Positions 7,617 through 14,722 of a stretch of 15,316 bases of DNA are shown here, piece by piece (within the stretch, counting starts at the first letter, position 1; each line of letters starts with the position of its first letter). The position numbers were made by a program, and so were the translations under genes. Under the pieces are notes generated by a model. The model saw only the letters and a program-made list of their open reading frames with translations, had not been told where the DNA came from and did not search any database. The DNA is from JBAXPW01 sp037132015 (lineage in GTDB: Bacteria > Patescibacteriota > Microgenomatia > UBA1406 > GWC2-37-13). The DNA is taken from positions 1 through 15,316 of the forward strand of contig JBAXPW010000030.1 in NCBI GenBank assembly GCA_037132015.1, in the 5' to 3' direction.

Positions 7617-8513
7617 TTAAACCACTAATTTCTTCTCGAAATCATCAGGGAAAAACCATAGTTGAGTTTCGGTGATTCGTTCAGAAGTGCGATGTCGTAA
7701 AATAAAAAATAACTGAATATATTTCAATAAAATTTCAACAATTGGCCCAAAAAAAGCTAGAACATAATAGATCACAACTATCACAATACGCAACACTGTA
7801 TATCGGAGTTTCAACTGTTTTTTTACCACTCCAAAATTACGTTCTAACACATCATTTTTCTGAGAATATTGTAATAAATACTGTCGGGCATTGGGATATA
7901 TATCATAAATCCATTTGTTTTGCATGACAAAATTACTATATGATTCATCTCTCATTATTACAGGTTTCATCTGCGTTATTTCGTGCGCAATGTAACTATT
8001 TTGCTTTTTTTGTGGAATATTCACGTCTGTACCATCAAAAAATAGATTGAGACACACAGTATCTTTTACGTAAGGATTATTACGCTTTCGTCGTATTCCC
8101 AATAACGAAGCAATCATGTATGCAAAAAATCGTGCCATCCACATTCTATGTGAGGAGCTGATAATAAAGATATCTACATCATCATCAACTTGTGCGTTAT
8201 ACATAGCAACTGAGCCGGTAATAGCAACCAATTTTATTATTGGAATTGTTTGAAGAATTTCGAAATAATGAGCAACTTTAGACACCTTTTCAATCGATAT
8301 TTTTTTCCTCCTATTGCTCTTCATACTATACTCCCCTAGAGTATATCTATCATATATTTTTTTTACTTTTTCATCCTTTATTAAGCTTAAAAGTTGCTTT
8401 TTTAACGTTTGTTTTATTATTTCCTTATTGTGAAATATATGAAGCTCATTTAATGAAGCAGAGTATTTAAATTGTGAGAAATATCTAAGAGTTTCGATGA
8501 TTGAAGACTTCAT
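7617..8513 (-). CDS. Nucleotidyltransferase-fold protein with N-terminal helical region and C-terminal membrane segment
   Basis: 298 aa from the ATG at 8513. The N-terminal 80 residues are helical and basic, like a winged-helix segment. Then comes a pol-beta-type nucleotidyltransferase signature: VAITGSVAMYNAQVDDDVDIFI, with Gly100-Ser101 and a DxD at Asp112/Asp114. A possible third acidic residue lies in LNLFFDGTDVNI. A hydrophobic stretch (about 242-275) gives one or two membrane passes, and the tail is soluble. Proteins of this shape occur in CPR genomes near glycosyltransferase genes, but the substrate is unknown; an antitoxin- or sugar-related role cannot be decided. The frame allows an ATG at 8537, but an extended -10 box at 8523-8531 lies inside that extension, so 8513 is preferred. 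It begins 35 bp after the stop of the upstream glycosyltransferase gene. Confidence 0.75.
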   Translation of the reverse strand: MKSSIIETLRYFSQFKYSASLNELHIFHNKEIIKQTLKKQLLSLIKDEKVKKIYDRYTLGEYSMKSNRRKKISIEKVSKVAHYFEILQTIPIIKLVAITGSVAMYNAQVDDDVDIFIISSSHRMWMARFFAYMIASLLGIRRKRNNPYVKDTVCLNLFFDGTDVNIPQKKQNSYIAHEITQMKPVIMRDESYSNFVMQNKWIYDIYPNARQYLLQYSQKNDVLERNFGVVKKQLKLRYTVLRIVIVVIYYVLAFFGPIVEILLKYIQLFFILRHRTSERITETQLWFFPDDFEKKLVV

Positions 8514-8522
8514 AATCTGACC

Positions 8523-8531
8523 AGTATACCA
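8523..8531 (-). promoter_or_regulatory. Extended -10 promoter; decides the start at 8513
   Basis: The minus strand reads TGGTATACT (TGn extended -10) with 9 nt to the ATG at 8513. This gives a leaderless or nearly leaderless mRNA. It lies just downstream of the glycosyltransferase stop codon at 8549; no good -35 is visible. Confidence 0.55.
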
Positions 8532-8548
8532 CCTCACTTCGTACTTCG

Positions 8549-9310
8549 TTATCTCATATTTTTGTATGAAGTTATTTTTTGTTTGAGCACAAGAATTATG
8601 AACTCAATCAACCTCAACTGTCTTCTCCATCTCCACGGCTGAAGAATGAGTCTAAATAGCCATTCAAGACCATTATTACGCATCCATCGCGGAGCTCGGG
8701 CAACCTTACCACTTACAAAATCAAATCCACCACCCACACCCATACAAACAGCGCCTTGTAGCTTGTCTTTGTGCTTCCATATCCATCGCTCTTGAGTAGG
8801 AGATCCAAATGCGACAAATACTAATTGGGGCCTTCTATCAGCTACTATAGTGAATAATGCCTGTTCTTCGATTGAAATGTCCTGAGAATACATATCAGAT
8901 ATACCGTATGTCCCAAAAAATTCAGCCTCAGGGTACTTCTGTTGGTAGCACTTGGCTATTTCATCTGCTACATCTGTTGAACCACCTATAAGGCACACTC
9001 GAAGGCGCAAACTACCAGCTAACTCAAGTAACTCACCCATCAAATCAGCTCCCGTAATATGTGTAGGGAGTGGTAATTGTAGTAATTGGCATGCTTTGAT
9101 TAGACCGATACCATCTGCTATCTTAATATCACCAGCCTCAATTATAGATGCAAATTCTTTATCATGTTGAGCAAGCACTAGAATCTCTGGGTTAAGAGAG
9201 ACAATATGAAGAAATTGATGGTCATCCTCTATGTTTTTTACTATTTTCTTCAGGATATCTGATTTTTTGTAATACTGAAGTGATATATTAAATAATTTGG
9301 TATCTTTCAT
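8549..9310 (-). CDS. WecB/TagA/CpsF family glycosyltransferase (GT26)
   Basis: 253 aa, the usual length for the family. Enzymes of this family transfer a sugar such as ManNAc(A) to a lipid-linked acceptor at the inner face of the membrane, starting or extending a teichoic-acid or exopolysaccharide chain. Family motifs in order are VSLNPEIL (37-44), IADGIGL with the putative catalytic Asp66, ITGADLM (85-91) and VCLIGGS (105-111). FVAFGSPTQERWIW (165-178), GVGGGFDFVSGKVARAP (191-207) and NGLEWLFRL (213-221) follow. The C-terminal stretch PWRWRRQLRLIEFIILVLKQ is basic and hydrophobic, fitting peripheral membrane attachment. The exact donor and acceptor cannot be told. No convincing promoter or Shine-Dalgarno sequence precedes the ATG. 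Confidence 0.92.
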   Translation of the reverse strand: MKDTKLFNISLQYYKKSDILKKIVKNIEDDHQFLHIVSLNPEILVLAQHDKEFASIIEAGDIKIADGIGLIKACQLLQLPLPTHITGADLMGELLELAGSLRLRVCLIGGSTDVADEIAKCYQQKYPEAEFFGTYGISDMYSQDISIEEQALFTIVADRRPQLVFVAFGSPTQERWIWKHKDKLQGAVCMGVGGGFDFVSGKVARAPRWMRNNGLEWLFRLILQPWRWRRQLRLIEFIILVLKQKITSYKNMR

Positions 9311-9621
9311 ACGTATGTCTGTTATTACAAGCCTTCCATTTTACAATTGATTTGTCCAAATAGTTATGTTTTGTTCACATTTTTTTATTAGCACTTTTTC
9401 TTTTTATAATATGCTAATATTACTATTTATATTATTTTTAGTATTCAATATTAAACTGAATACTATGATCTTAATATATTTTTGATGATTCATCACTCTT
9501 CAACTACTTATTCAATGATATTTATTTTGTATACTATATTATAAGTTATTATTTTGTAAATATTTCTTGATTTTTAGCCTCAAAAATAGTTAGGGCTTTA
9601 CAACAGGCAAATATTTTTTAT
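9311..9621. other. AT-rich intergenic region between mreB and the GT26 gene
   Basis: These 311 bp carry no convincing gene. They hold a 9-bp inverted repeat (9439-9465) and a 13-bp dyad TGATGA-T-TCATCA (9483-9495). There is also a weak AGCC/GGCT stem at about 9577-9598 that could be a poor terminator for mreB. No hairpin followed by a T-tract was found in the mreB direction. Confidence 0.6.
9439..9465. repeat. Perfect 9-bp inverted repeat with 9-nt loop
   Basis: TAGTATTCA (9439-9447), 9-nt spacer, TGAATACTA (9457-9465). On the mreB-sense strand it is followed by an A-rich, not T-rich, stretch, so it is not a standard intrinsic terminator. It may be an operator or a small RNA stem. Confidence 0.9.
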
Positions 9622-10635
9622 TTACCTTATTGCTTCTTTGTAACTATCAAGATTGTCTATTGCAGTACCAATCCCTCGTATAACACAGAATAAAGGTTCG
9701 TCAACTACAAATGATGAAACACCCGTGTAATACGTGATAAATCGATCAAGATTCGTAAGTAATGCAGTTCCACCAGATAACACAATTCCCTTATCGACAA
9801 TATCAGCAGCCAACTCAGGTGGTGCCATACCAAGCACTTCTTTTATTCCTTCAAGAATTAATTTAAGCGGTCTCTGCAATGATTCAGAAACACCTATCTC
9901 ACCTATCTCAGCAATCCTTGGTAATCCAGTTTGAAAATCACGACCTTTTATCTCTAATTTTCGTTCTACATATCCTTCTTTTTCTACAATGTGAGCATTA
10001 CCAATTTTGATTTTTATATCTTCAGCTGTACGTTCTCCTATTATTAGATTTGACGCTTTTTTAATATGACGCAATATCGCATCATCAAGTTTAGTTCCTG
10101 CTACTCGCACTGTCTTATACGCTACAAGTTGACCAAGTGATATAATACCAATCTCTGCAGTGCCACCTCCCATATTTACAATCATATGTCCTGATGGTTG
10201 AGAAATAGGAATTTTTGCACCTATTGCGGCTGCTAATGGTTCTTCGATCAAATAGACGTCGGAAGCACCTGCCTGTTTACAAGCAGCAACTACCGCTCGT
10301 TTTTCTACCTGAGAAGATCCTCCGGGTATTGATATCATCACTTCTGGCCAAAATACCCTTCCATGGAGTGCTTTTTTTAAGAAGTAGGTAATCATCGCAG
10401 ATGTTGTGGTATAATCGGCAATCACCCCTTCTCGCATGGGACGTGAAGCAACTATTGATCCCGGGGTACGCCCTAACATATCACGAGCATCCTCACCTAC
10501 TGCAAGGATTCGTTTATCTTCTTGAGAATATGCAACAACTGTCGGTTCGTTTAAAACGATCCCTTGTTTTGCAACATACACTAACGTATTTGCCGTACCT
10601 AAATCAATTCCTACCTTTTTATGAAAGAACAACAT
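9622..10635 (-). CDS. mreB: MreB, rod-shape-determining actin homologue (divergent nucleotide site)
   Basis: 337 aa, full family length. MreB forms ATP-dependent membrane-bound filaments that direct wall synthesis. The phosphate-1 loop GIDLGTANTLVYV (9-21), IEEPLAAAIGA (130-140) with its conserved Glu, and IGERTAEDIKIKIGNA (199-214) are typical. Key positions differ from the usual consensus. Phosphate-2 reads IVNMGGGTAEIG, with Asn154 where DIGGGTTE has Asp. The GGDK adenosine loop is AGTK (179-182), and the TGGGALL loop is SGGTALL (287-293). PSGIT is PGGSS. It may be a slow-hydrolysing or paralogous MreB. mreC/mreD do not follow. It is divergent from the PEGA gene over 77 bp, with a -10 box 6 nt before the ATG and no Shine-Dalgarno sequence. 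Confidence 0.95.
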   Translation of the reverse strand: MLFFHKKVGIDLGTANTLVYVAKQGIVLNEPTVVAYSQEDKRILAVGEDARDMLGRTPGSIVASRPMREGVIADYTTTSAMITYFLKKALHGRVFWPEVMISIPGGSSQVEKRAVVAACKQAGASDVYLIEEPLAAAIGAKIPISQPSGHMIVNMGGGTAEIGIISLGQLVAYKTVRVAGTKLDDAILRHIKKASNLIIGERTAEDIKIKIGNAHIVEKEGYVERKLEIKGRDFQTGLPRIAEIGEIGVSESLQRPLKLILEGIKEVLGMAPPELAADIVDKGIVLSGGTALLTNLDRFITYYTGVSSFVVDEPLFCVIRGIGTAIDNLDSYKEAIR

Positions 10636-10641
10636 AGTATA

Positions 10642-10647
10642 AGTATA
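10642..10647 (-). promoter_or_regulatory. -10 box of mreB (leaderless)
   Basis: TATACT on the minus strand ends 6 nt before the mreB ATG at 10635, placing the transcription start at the A of ATG. The -35 region is poor. Confidence 0.55.
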
Positions 10648-10677
10648 ACATTACAAAAGATTTTGGAGGAGTGCCCT

Positions 10678-10706
10678 TTTACTTTTATTCTCTTTGAAGG
10701 TATACT
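10678..10706 (+). promoter_or_regulatory. Promoter of the PEGA-domain gene (leaderless)
   Basis: TTTACT (10678-10683), 17-bp spacer, TATACT (10701-10706), then exactly 6 nt to the ATG at 10713. This mirrors the spacing of the divergent mreB promoter in the same 77-bp gap. Confidence 0.6.
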
Positions 10707-10712
10707 ATCCAT

Positions 10713-11972
10713 ATGAAAGTAAAAAGGAAACAACGTCGTTTGTCAGATGGACTGAGATTTGTTATAGAACGATTATCGTTTTTGTTCATATTTATTGTTC
10801 TTATTATTATCGCTGTTTATTATGCTCGAGGATATCGGTTCAATTTTGTTGAACGAAGTATTACTCCTACTGGCATACTTGCTGTCAGTTCAAACCAACG
10901 TGCTTCAAAGGTATTAGTTAATGGAGTTTTAAAAGGGGTAACAGATATTAATATTACATTGCCTCCTGGTGAATACTCAGTTACGATCTCAAAAGAAGGA
11001 TATACTTCATGGAATAGTTATATTAAGCTCAAAGGTGAGATAGTAACAAGTATAAATGGCTTTTTATTTCCGTCTAATCCTTCTCTTTCTCCTCTCACTA
11101 ATCTTGGTGTCAAACAAGCAATAAGAGTCGATCAGACAGATAAAATACTTCTGATAGCAGATAATGATAACCCTGATAAAGATGGAATATATATGTTTGA
11201 TACTTCGAGTAGTCCATTATCATTGTTCCCACCGCTTCAACCAATCATATTAAAAAAAAATGTGAACAATTATATTACCTCTCTTGAAGATGTAAAGGTT
11301 GTGTTTGCTCCTAATTATACACAAGGTATTTTTGAATTTAAAACTGCAACTGAGACCTTATTTTTCTTACTTTCTCTGGATCGTGATAATACTGATTTAA
11401 CGTCGCTTACATCAGAATCAAAAGATAGTCTTATAAGTGCATGGGATGAAGAACGTGTGCAGGAAGTTACAAAAATTGTAGAAGCATTTCCAAAAGATAT
11501 CCAAAAAATTGCAAGTGAGTCTTTCCATATTATCTCTTTTTCACCAGATCAAACAAAAATACTTTACACTGCCAATAACTCTTTTGTATTACCACCTATT
11601 ATTCATCCTCCACTTATAGGAACAAATCAAACCAAAGAATCGAGAGATATTCAAAAATCACACCTGTATGTCTATGACAGAAAAGAAGATAAAAATTTTC
11701 TTATGTCTCCTGAGTTATTGAATCAACCAACTTCTAAGGTGTTTGATCAACCGTTATTATTATGGCATCCAAATTCAAGACATCTTTTTAGCATCAAAAA
11801 CAATACTATCGAAGTTGTAGATTATGATAATACTAACAAACGTACAGTATATTCAGGTCCTTTCGAAAAGAATTTTTACTCTATTACCAGTAGTGGCAGA
11901 TTGCTGGTGTTGTCTAATCTTAATCCTCAGAATAATAAATTTCCTGATGTGTATGAGATAGGTATTCGATAA
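10713..11972 (+). CDS. PEGA-domain membrane protein with propeller-like extracytoplasmic region
   Basis: 419 aa. A basic cytoplasmic N-terminus precedes one membrane helix (about 22-38, LSFLFIFIVLIIIAVYY). A PEGA domain follows (about 53-120): GILAVSSNQRASKVLVNGVL, LPPGEYSVTISKEGYTSW and IVTSINGFLFP. PEGA domains are small beta-barrel-like modules found in surface proteins. The remaining 300 residues show repeated short beta patterns (IISFSPDQTKILYTAN; LYVYDRKEDK; LLWHPNSRHLFSIKNNTIEVVDYD). These read like degenerate WD40/TolB-type propeller blades, so ligand or protein binding outside the membrane is plausible. The function is not known. The start is supported by a -10 box 6 nt upstream. It ends 35 bp from the convergent sortase gene; no clear terminator hairpin lies between. 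Confidence 0.85.
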   Translation: MKVKRKQRRLSDGLRFVIERLSFLFIFIVLIIIAVYYARGYRFNFVERSITPTGILAVSSNQRASKVLVNGVLKGVTDINITLPPGEYSVTISKEGYTSWNSYIKLKGEIVTSINGFLFPSNPSLSPLTNLGVKQAIRVDQTDKILLIADNDNPDKDGIYMFDTSSSPLSLFPPLQPIILKKNVNNYITSLEDVKVVFAPNYTQGIFEFKTATETLFFLLSLDRDNTDLTSLTSESKDSLISAWDEERVQEVTKIVEAFPKDIQKIASESFHIISFSPDQTKILYTANNSFVLPPIIHPPLIGTNQTKESRDIQKSHLYVYDRKEDKNFLMSPELLNQPTSKVFDQPLLLWHPNSRHLFSIKNNTIEVVDYDNTNKRTVYSGPFEKNFYSITSSGRLLVLSNLNPQNNKFPDVYEIGIR

Positions 11973-12007
11973 ATTGAGGGATGAAAATAAATGAGAACTT
12001 CGTTGAA

Positions 12008-12781
12008 TCAATTTACTTTCAGCGTGGCAAATATCAGCAATCGTTGCAATGTTGTTCCCGGAGGCCAACATGTCTGCATGGTAAGAAATTCATTTGGAGT
12101 CTTGCGAGTCAAATATTCTACTCGTGATGGATCTATGACTTTTCTCCCTATAACTTTATATTTATATCTCTTTCCTTTGTAAAATAGGTTTATTTCATCG
12201 TTGCCTTCAAGTTTATAGAGAAGATAAAATACTGCGTTATATGTAGACACGTTCCACACATAATCAGTTGAGTGAGCAAATATAAAAATATGTCCCCCTT
12301 CTCCCGGATAAGCAGTTCCTGATGCATGAGCTACACCTTTACTAAGTGCATCGAGATAAACTTCTTCACTTCCAGCATCTACGTTTGCTATTATTGGAGC
12401 ATTTGCACCAATTTTGGGTATCACTATACTAAAGTCTGTATTGACAGGTTGGAGTATTTCAATATTTTTTGAGTCGATGAAACTCGAAAGACCACCTTTT
12501 TTTTGATCTTTGATTTGTTGTAATTGTGTATTTTTCTCATCTTCTGTTGAAACAACAAGATACTGTTTATTATTTTGTTGATTCCAATAATATTTTATCT
12601 CTTCATACACAGGTTGAGAAAAGGTCTTTACCAACATAAATATTGAAGAGTAGATGAGAAAATTGCCAATAGTGCGTAAAAATAGAATCCGTATATACTC
12701 ACTTGATGAAATTTTCTTCAAATGAACCCGGATAGAATTATGTACTAGATGGCGCTTCTTTACTGGCGTAGCATTGCGCAT
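12008..12781 (-). CDS. Sortase family transpeptidase
   Basis: 257 aa, anchored by one N-terminal membrane helix (about 34-54). Sortases cleave a C-terminal sorting signal and join the protein to the wall or to another subunit. The catalytic triad is visible: His170 in FIFAHSTDY, Cys238 in FLTMQTCWPPG (TLxTC-type) and Arg247 in TTLQRLLIFATL. DFSIVIPKIGANAPII (116-131) and KGVAHASGTAYPGEGGHIFI (148-167) match the beta-barrel core. The class cannot be fixed; the WPPGT after the Cys resembles the class D/E-like sortases common in CPR genomes. No LPxTG-type substrate is visible in this window. The start at 12781 is supported by TATAAT 8 nt upstream and by no other ATG before the membrane helix. 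Confidence 0.93.
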   Translation of the reverse strand: MRNATPVKKRHLVHNSIRVHLKKISSSEYIRILFLRTIGNFLIYSSIFMLVKTFSQPVYEEIKYYWNQQNNKQYLVVSTEDEKNTQLQQIKDQKKGGLSSFIDSKNIEILQPVNTDFSIVIPKIGANAPIIANVDAGSEEVYLDALSKGVAHASGTAYPGEGGHIFIFAHSTDYVWNVSTYNAVFYLLYKLEGNDEINLFYKGKRYKYKVIGRKVIDPSRVEYLTRKTPNEFLTMQTCWPPGTTLQRLLIFATLKVN

Positions 12782-12789
12782 ATATTTTA

Positions 12790-12795
12790 ATTATA
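12790..12795 (-). promoter_or_regulatory. -10 box of the sortase gene (near-leaderless)
   Basis: A consensus TATAAT on the minus strand lies 8 nt before the ATG at 12781. There is no good -35 and no Shine-Dalgarno sequence. Confidence 0.55.
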
Positions 12796-12820
12796 CTCAT
12801 TACTTCTCATCTTATCTTTA

Positions 12821-12829
12821 TGCTACAAT
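12821..12829 (+). promoter_or_regulatory. Extended -10 promoter of the tRNA gene
   Basis: TGCTACAAT is a TGn-extended -10 box. Its predicted start at about 12836 is some 18 nt before the tRNA. It is divergent from the sortase promoter, with about 25 bp between the two -10 boxes. Confidence 0.55.
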
Positions 12830-12853
12830 TAGGTGCTTCTGATGAACAAAACA

Positions 12854-12925
12854 GTTGCCATAGCTCAATGGATAGAGCAAGCCCGTCCTAAGGGTTAGAT
12901 GGAGGTTCGATTCCCTCTGGCAACA
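12854..12925 (+). tRNA. tRNA-Arg (anticodon CCT)
   Basis: The acceptor stem GTTGCCA/TGGCAAC pairs fully, with discriminator A at 12925. The D arm is GCTC-AATGGATA-GAGC. The anticodon arm AGCCC/GGGTT holds the loop GTCCTAA, giving anticodon CCT (12887-12889), which reads AGG. CCA is not encoded (CTC follows). The variable loop is only 4 nt (AGAT). The T arm is irregular. With a normal 7-nt loop TTCGATT, the stem GGAGG/CCCTC contains an A-C mismatch and a G-U pair. The alternative stem GGAGG/CCTCT leaves an 8-nt loop and takes a base from the acceptor stem. It is convergent with atpC, with 12 bp between them. Confidence 0.93.
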
Positions 12926-12937
12926 CTCTACTTTCTT

Positions 12938-13282
12938 TTACTTCATTTGACTATTTTGATTACTCTCATTCATACCGACTCCCATATATATATCAACTCG
13001 GTTATTAAAAATTTTGATAATCGCAGCATCTATTATGTATTCTTGCGTGCTATCATCGATGAGTGTTACTATTATCTTCTCCTGCACTAACGAAATAAAA
13101 TTTGCATGCATCGGTAATATATCAAATTCTCCTCGTTCATTTTTTGAAGAAATAGATTTTACATAATTTTTAAATGCGACTGAATCAATACTTCTGATTG
13201 TTACATATAATAATGGTTCTTTGGATGGTGGTGGAGGAAGTATATCATCAGTTGATGATGGTAGTAGTGTATTGGTAGACAT
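12938..13282 (-). CDS. atpC: F1-ATPase epsilon subunit, short form
   Basis: 114 aa. The N-terminal beta-sandwich of epsilon is recognisable: LLYVTIRSIDSVAFKNYVKS, GEFDILPMHANFISLVQEK and YIIDAAIIKIFNNRVDIYMG, matching the family's 'GEFGVLPGHAPLL..L' and 'GG.l.v..n.v.ila' elements. The C-terminal two-helix domain, which inhibits ATP hydrolysis in many bacteria, is missing; the protein ends about 10 residues after the sandwich. An unusual N-terminal extension of about 22 residues contains a Pro run (ILPPPPSKEP). It starts 13 nt after the atpD stop, with a 10-bp hairpin ending 6 nt before its ATG. It links the F1 rotor to the c-ring and, lacking the helices, probably does not act as an inhibitor. 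Confidence 0.85.
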   Translation of the reverse strand: MSTNTLLPSSTDDILPPPPSKEPLLYVTIRSIDSVAFKNYVKSISSKNERGEFDILPMHANFISLVQEKIIVTLIDDSTQEYIIDAAIIKIFNNRVDIYMGVGMNESNQNSQMK

Positions 13283-13288
13283 AAGTTA

Positions 13289-13318
13289 TTGATAATCAAC
13301 TATTACTCTGATTATCAA
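13289..13318 (-). promoter_or_regulatory. Hairpin spanning the atpD stop and the atpC leader
   Basis: TTGATAATCA (13289-13298) and TGATTATCAA (13309-13318) form a perfect 10-bp stem with a 10-nt loop on the atpDC transcript. The stem contains the atpD TGA and ends 6 nt before the atpC ATG. There is no T-tract, so it is more likely to affect translation or RNA processing than to terminate transcription. Confidence 0.75.
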
Positions 13319-14684
13319 GGAAATTTTTTAATCCTCCAATAAATAAAAATGATTCTGGAGGATAATCGTCATATCGACCAGATAAAATTGCTTCAACGTC
13401 TTCAACTGTTTGTTTCATAGGCACGTAAAAACCTTTTTTTCCTGTTTGGGATTCTGTTACAAAAAAACTTTGTGTCATATAATTTTTTATTATTTTTGCT
13501 CTTCGATAACTTTTTTGATCATCTGCTGAAAGTTCAGACTCTCCAACAAGCGAAACGATACGATCAAGCGAGACTGCTTTTTTTAATAAATTTTGACCAT
13601 CGATCACCGTATCATGATGCTTTTCTCCAACGGTTTCTACATTTAAAGCAGATGAGGTACTTGATAATAAGTCGACGGCAGGATATCGCCCTTCTTGATA
13701 TACATTACGTGAAAGCACAATGTTTGAATCAAGGAATGGAAACACTGATTGTACTCCCGGATCTGTGAGATCGTCTGAGGGCACATAAATTGCTTCAAAG
13801 GATGTAACGACTCCTTGAGCAGTGGAAATAAGTCGTTCGTGAAATTGTGCCATTTCAGAAGATAAAGTGGCTTGATATCCACCTTCTGATGGGATTGTGT
13901 TCATCATGGTAGAAAGTTCATATCCAGCCTGTGCCAAACGATAAATATTATCAATAAAAAAGAGAACATTTTTTTTCATAACATCACGAAAATATTCTGC
14001 AACAGTTACACCAACTAATGCAGTACGGAAACGAACAGCAGGGTTTTCTCCCATCTGTCCATATACCATACTTACAGAATCCAATACACCACTTTCATGA
14101 AGTGAATCTAATAATTCTTTTCCCTCACGTGCGCGTTCTCCCACACCTGTAAATACTGAGACATTTGTTCCTTTTGCGAGGACAACGACATTGTGAATAA
14201 TCTCAGTAAGAAGAACAGTTTTTCCTACTCCTGCTCCACCGAATAGCCCTACTTTTCCACCCTTCATAATTGGTGCAAAAAAATCAATCACCTTAATACC
14301 TGTTTCAAGTATCTCGACTGGTGCTATTATTTGATCAAGGGGTATATCTTGTGCAAAAATAGGTCTGCGTTGAACTACCTGAATGGGTGGTTTACCATCT
14401 TGTGGATTACCAAATACATCCATTACTCTTCCAAGCACTTCCTGACCGACTGGAATCATCATAGATTGCCCAGTTGATATGACTTTTGCTCCTCTATATA
14501 ATTTTGTTTCTGATGAAAGTAAAAAGGCATAAAATGACTTGGACGAGCTTGAAGAATATACTTCCATTTGTACGGTAGTATCATCTTGCATGACTAAAAT
14601 ATCATGAATAGCCGGTACTTGCGTATCAAATTCTATTTCTATGATGTTGCCTTTTATGCTAGAAATTCTTCCTGTTACACCCAT
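13296..14684 (-). CDS. atpD: F1-ATPase beta subunit
   Basis: 462 aa, the usual length. It is the catalytic subunit of the F-type ATP synthase. Walker A is GGAGVGKT (149-156), followed by the catalytic-Glu motif GERAREG (182-188; usually GERTREG). Then come YGQMGENPAVRFR (208-220), Walker B VLFFIDNIYR (240-249), IYVPSDDLTDPG (299-310) and the adenine-contact RYPAVD (333-338). A DELSEED-type segment ESELSADDQ is at 382-390. The usual DPLDSTS reads DLLSSTS. The sequence is divergent but has all the catalytic features. Upstream lies a fibre-like surface gene, not atpG/atpA as in the canonical order, with a 38-bp gap that contains a 14-bp AT palindrome (14687-14700). No Shine-Dalgarno sequence is visible. 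Confidence 0.96.
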   Translation of the reverse strand: MGVTGRISSIKGNIIEIEFDTQVPAIHDILVMQDDTTVQMEVYSSSSSKSFYAFLLSSETKLYRGAKVISTGQSMMIPVGQEVLGRVMDVFGNPQDGKPPIQVVQRRPIFAQDIPLDQIIAPVEILETGIKVIDFFAPIMKGGKVGLFGGAGVGKTVLLTEIIHNVVVLAKGTNVSVFTGVGERAREGKELLDSLHESGVLDSVSMVYGQMGENPAVRFRTALVGVTVAEYFRDVMKKNVLFFIDNIYRLAQAGYELSTMMNTIPSEGGYQATLSSEMAQFHERLISTAQGVVTSFEAIYVPSDDLTDPGVQSVFPFLDSNIVLSRNVYQEGRYPAVDLLSSTSSALNVETVGEKHHDTVIDGQNLLKKAVSLDRIVSLVGESELSADDQKSYRRAKIIKNYMTQSFFVTESQTGKKGFYVPMKQTVEDVEAILSGRYDDYPPESFLFIGGLKNFLDNQSNS

Positions 14685-14722
14685 TTTATTTAATTAAATA
14701 TTCCTAATTCTCACTATTCATA

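Noticed and set aside
8514..8537. Alternative upstream start (ATG at 8537) for the nucleotidyltransferase-like gene
   Set aside because: A TGn-extended -10 box (8523-8531) lies within the extension, so a transcript from it could not encode those residues.
9411..9485. 24-codon ORF on + strand, all hydrophobic, starting right after a TATAAT at 9405-9410
   Set aside because: AT-rich random sequence readily gives Leu/Ile/Phe codons. The ATG abuts the -10 box with no room for a transcription start, and there is no family resemblance.
10665..10671. GGAGGAG followed by GTG, looking like a ribosome site with an upstream start for the PEGA gene
   Set aside because: The GTG at 10671 is in frame with 10713 but meets a TGA after eight codons, and the -10 box lies between them.
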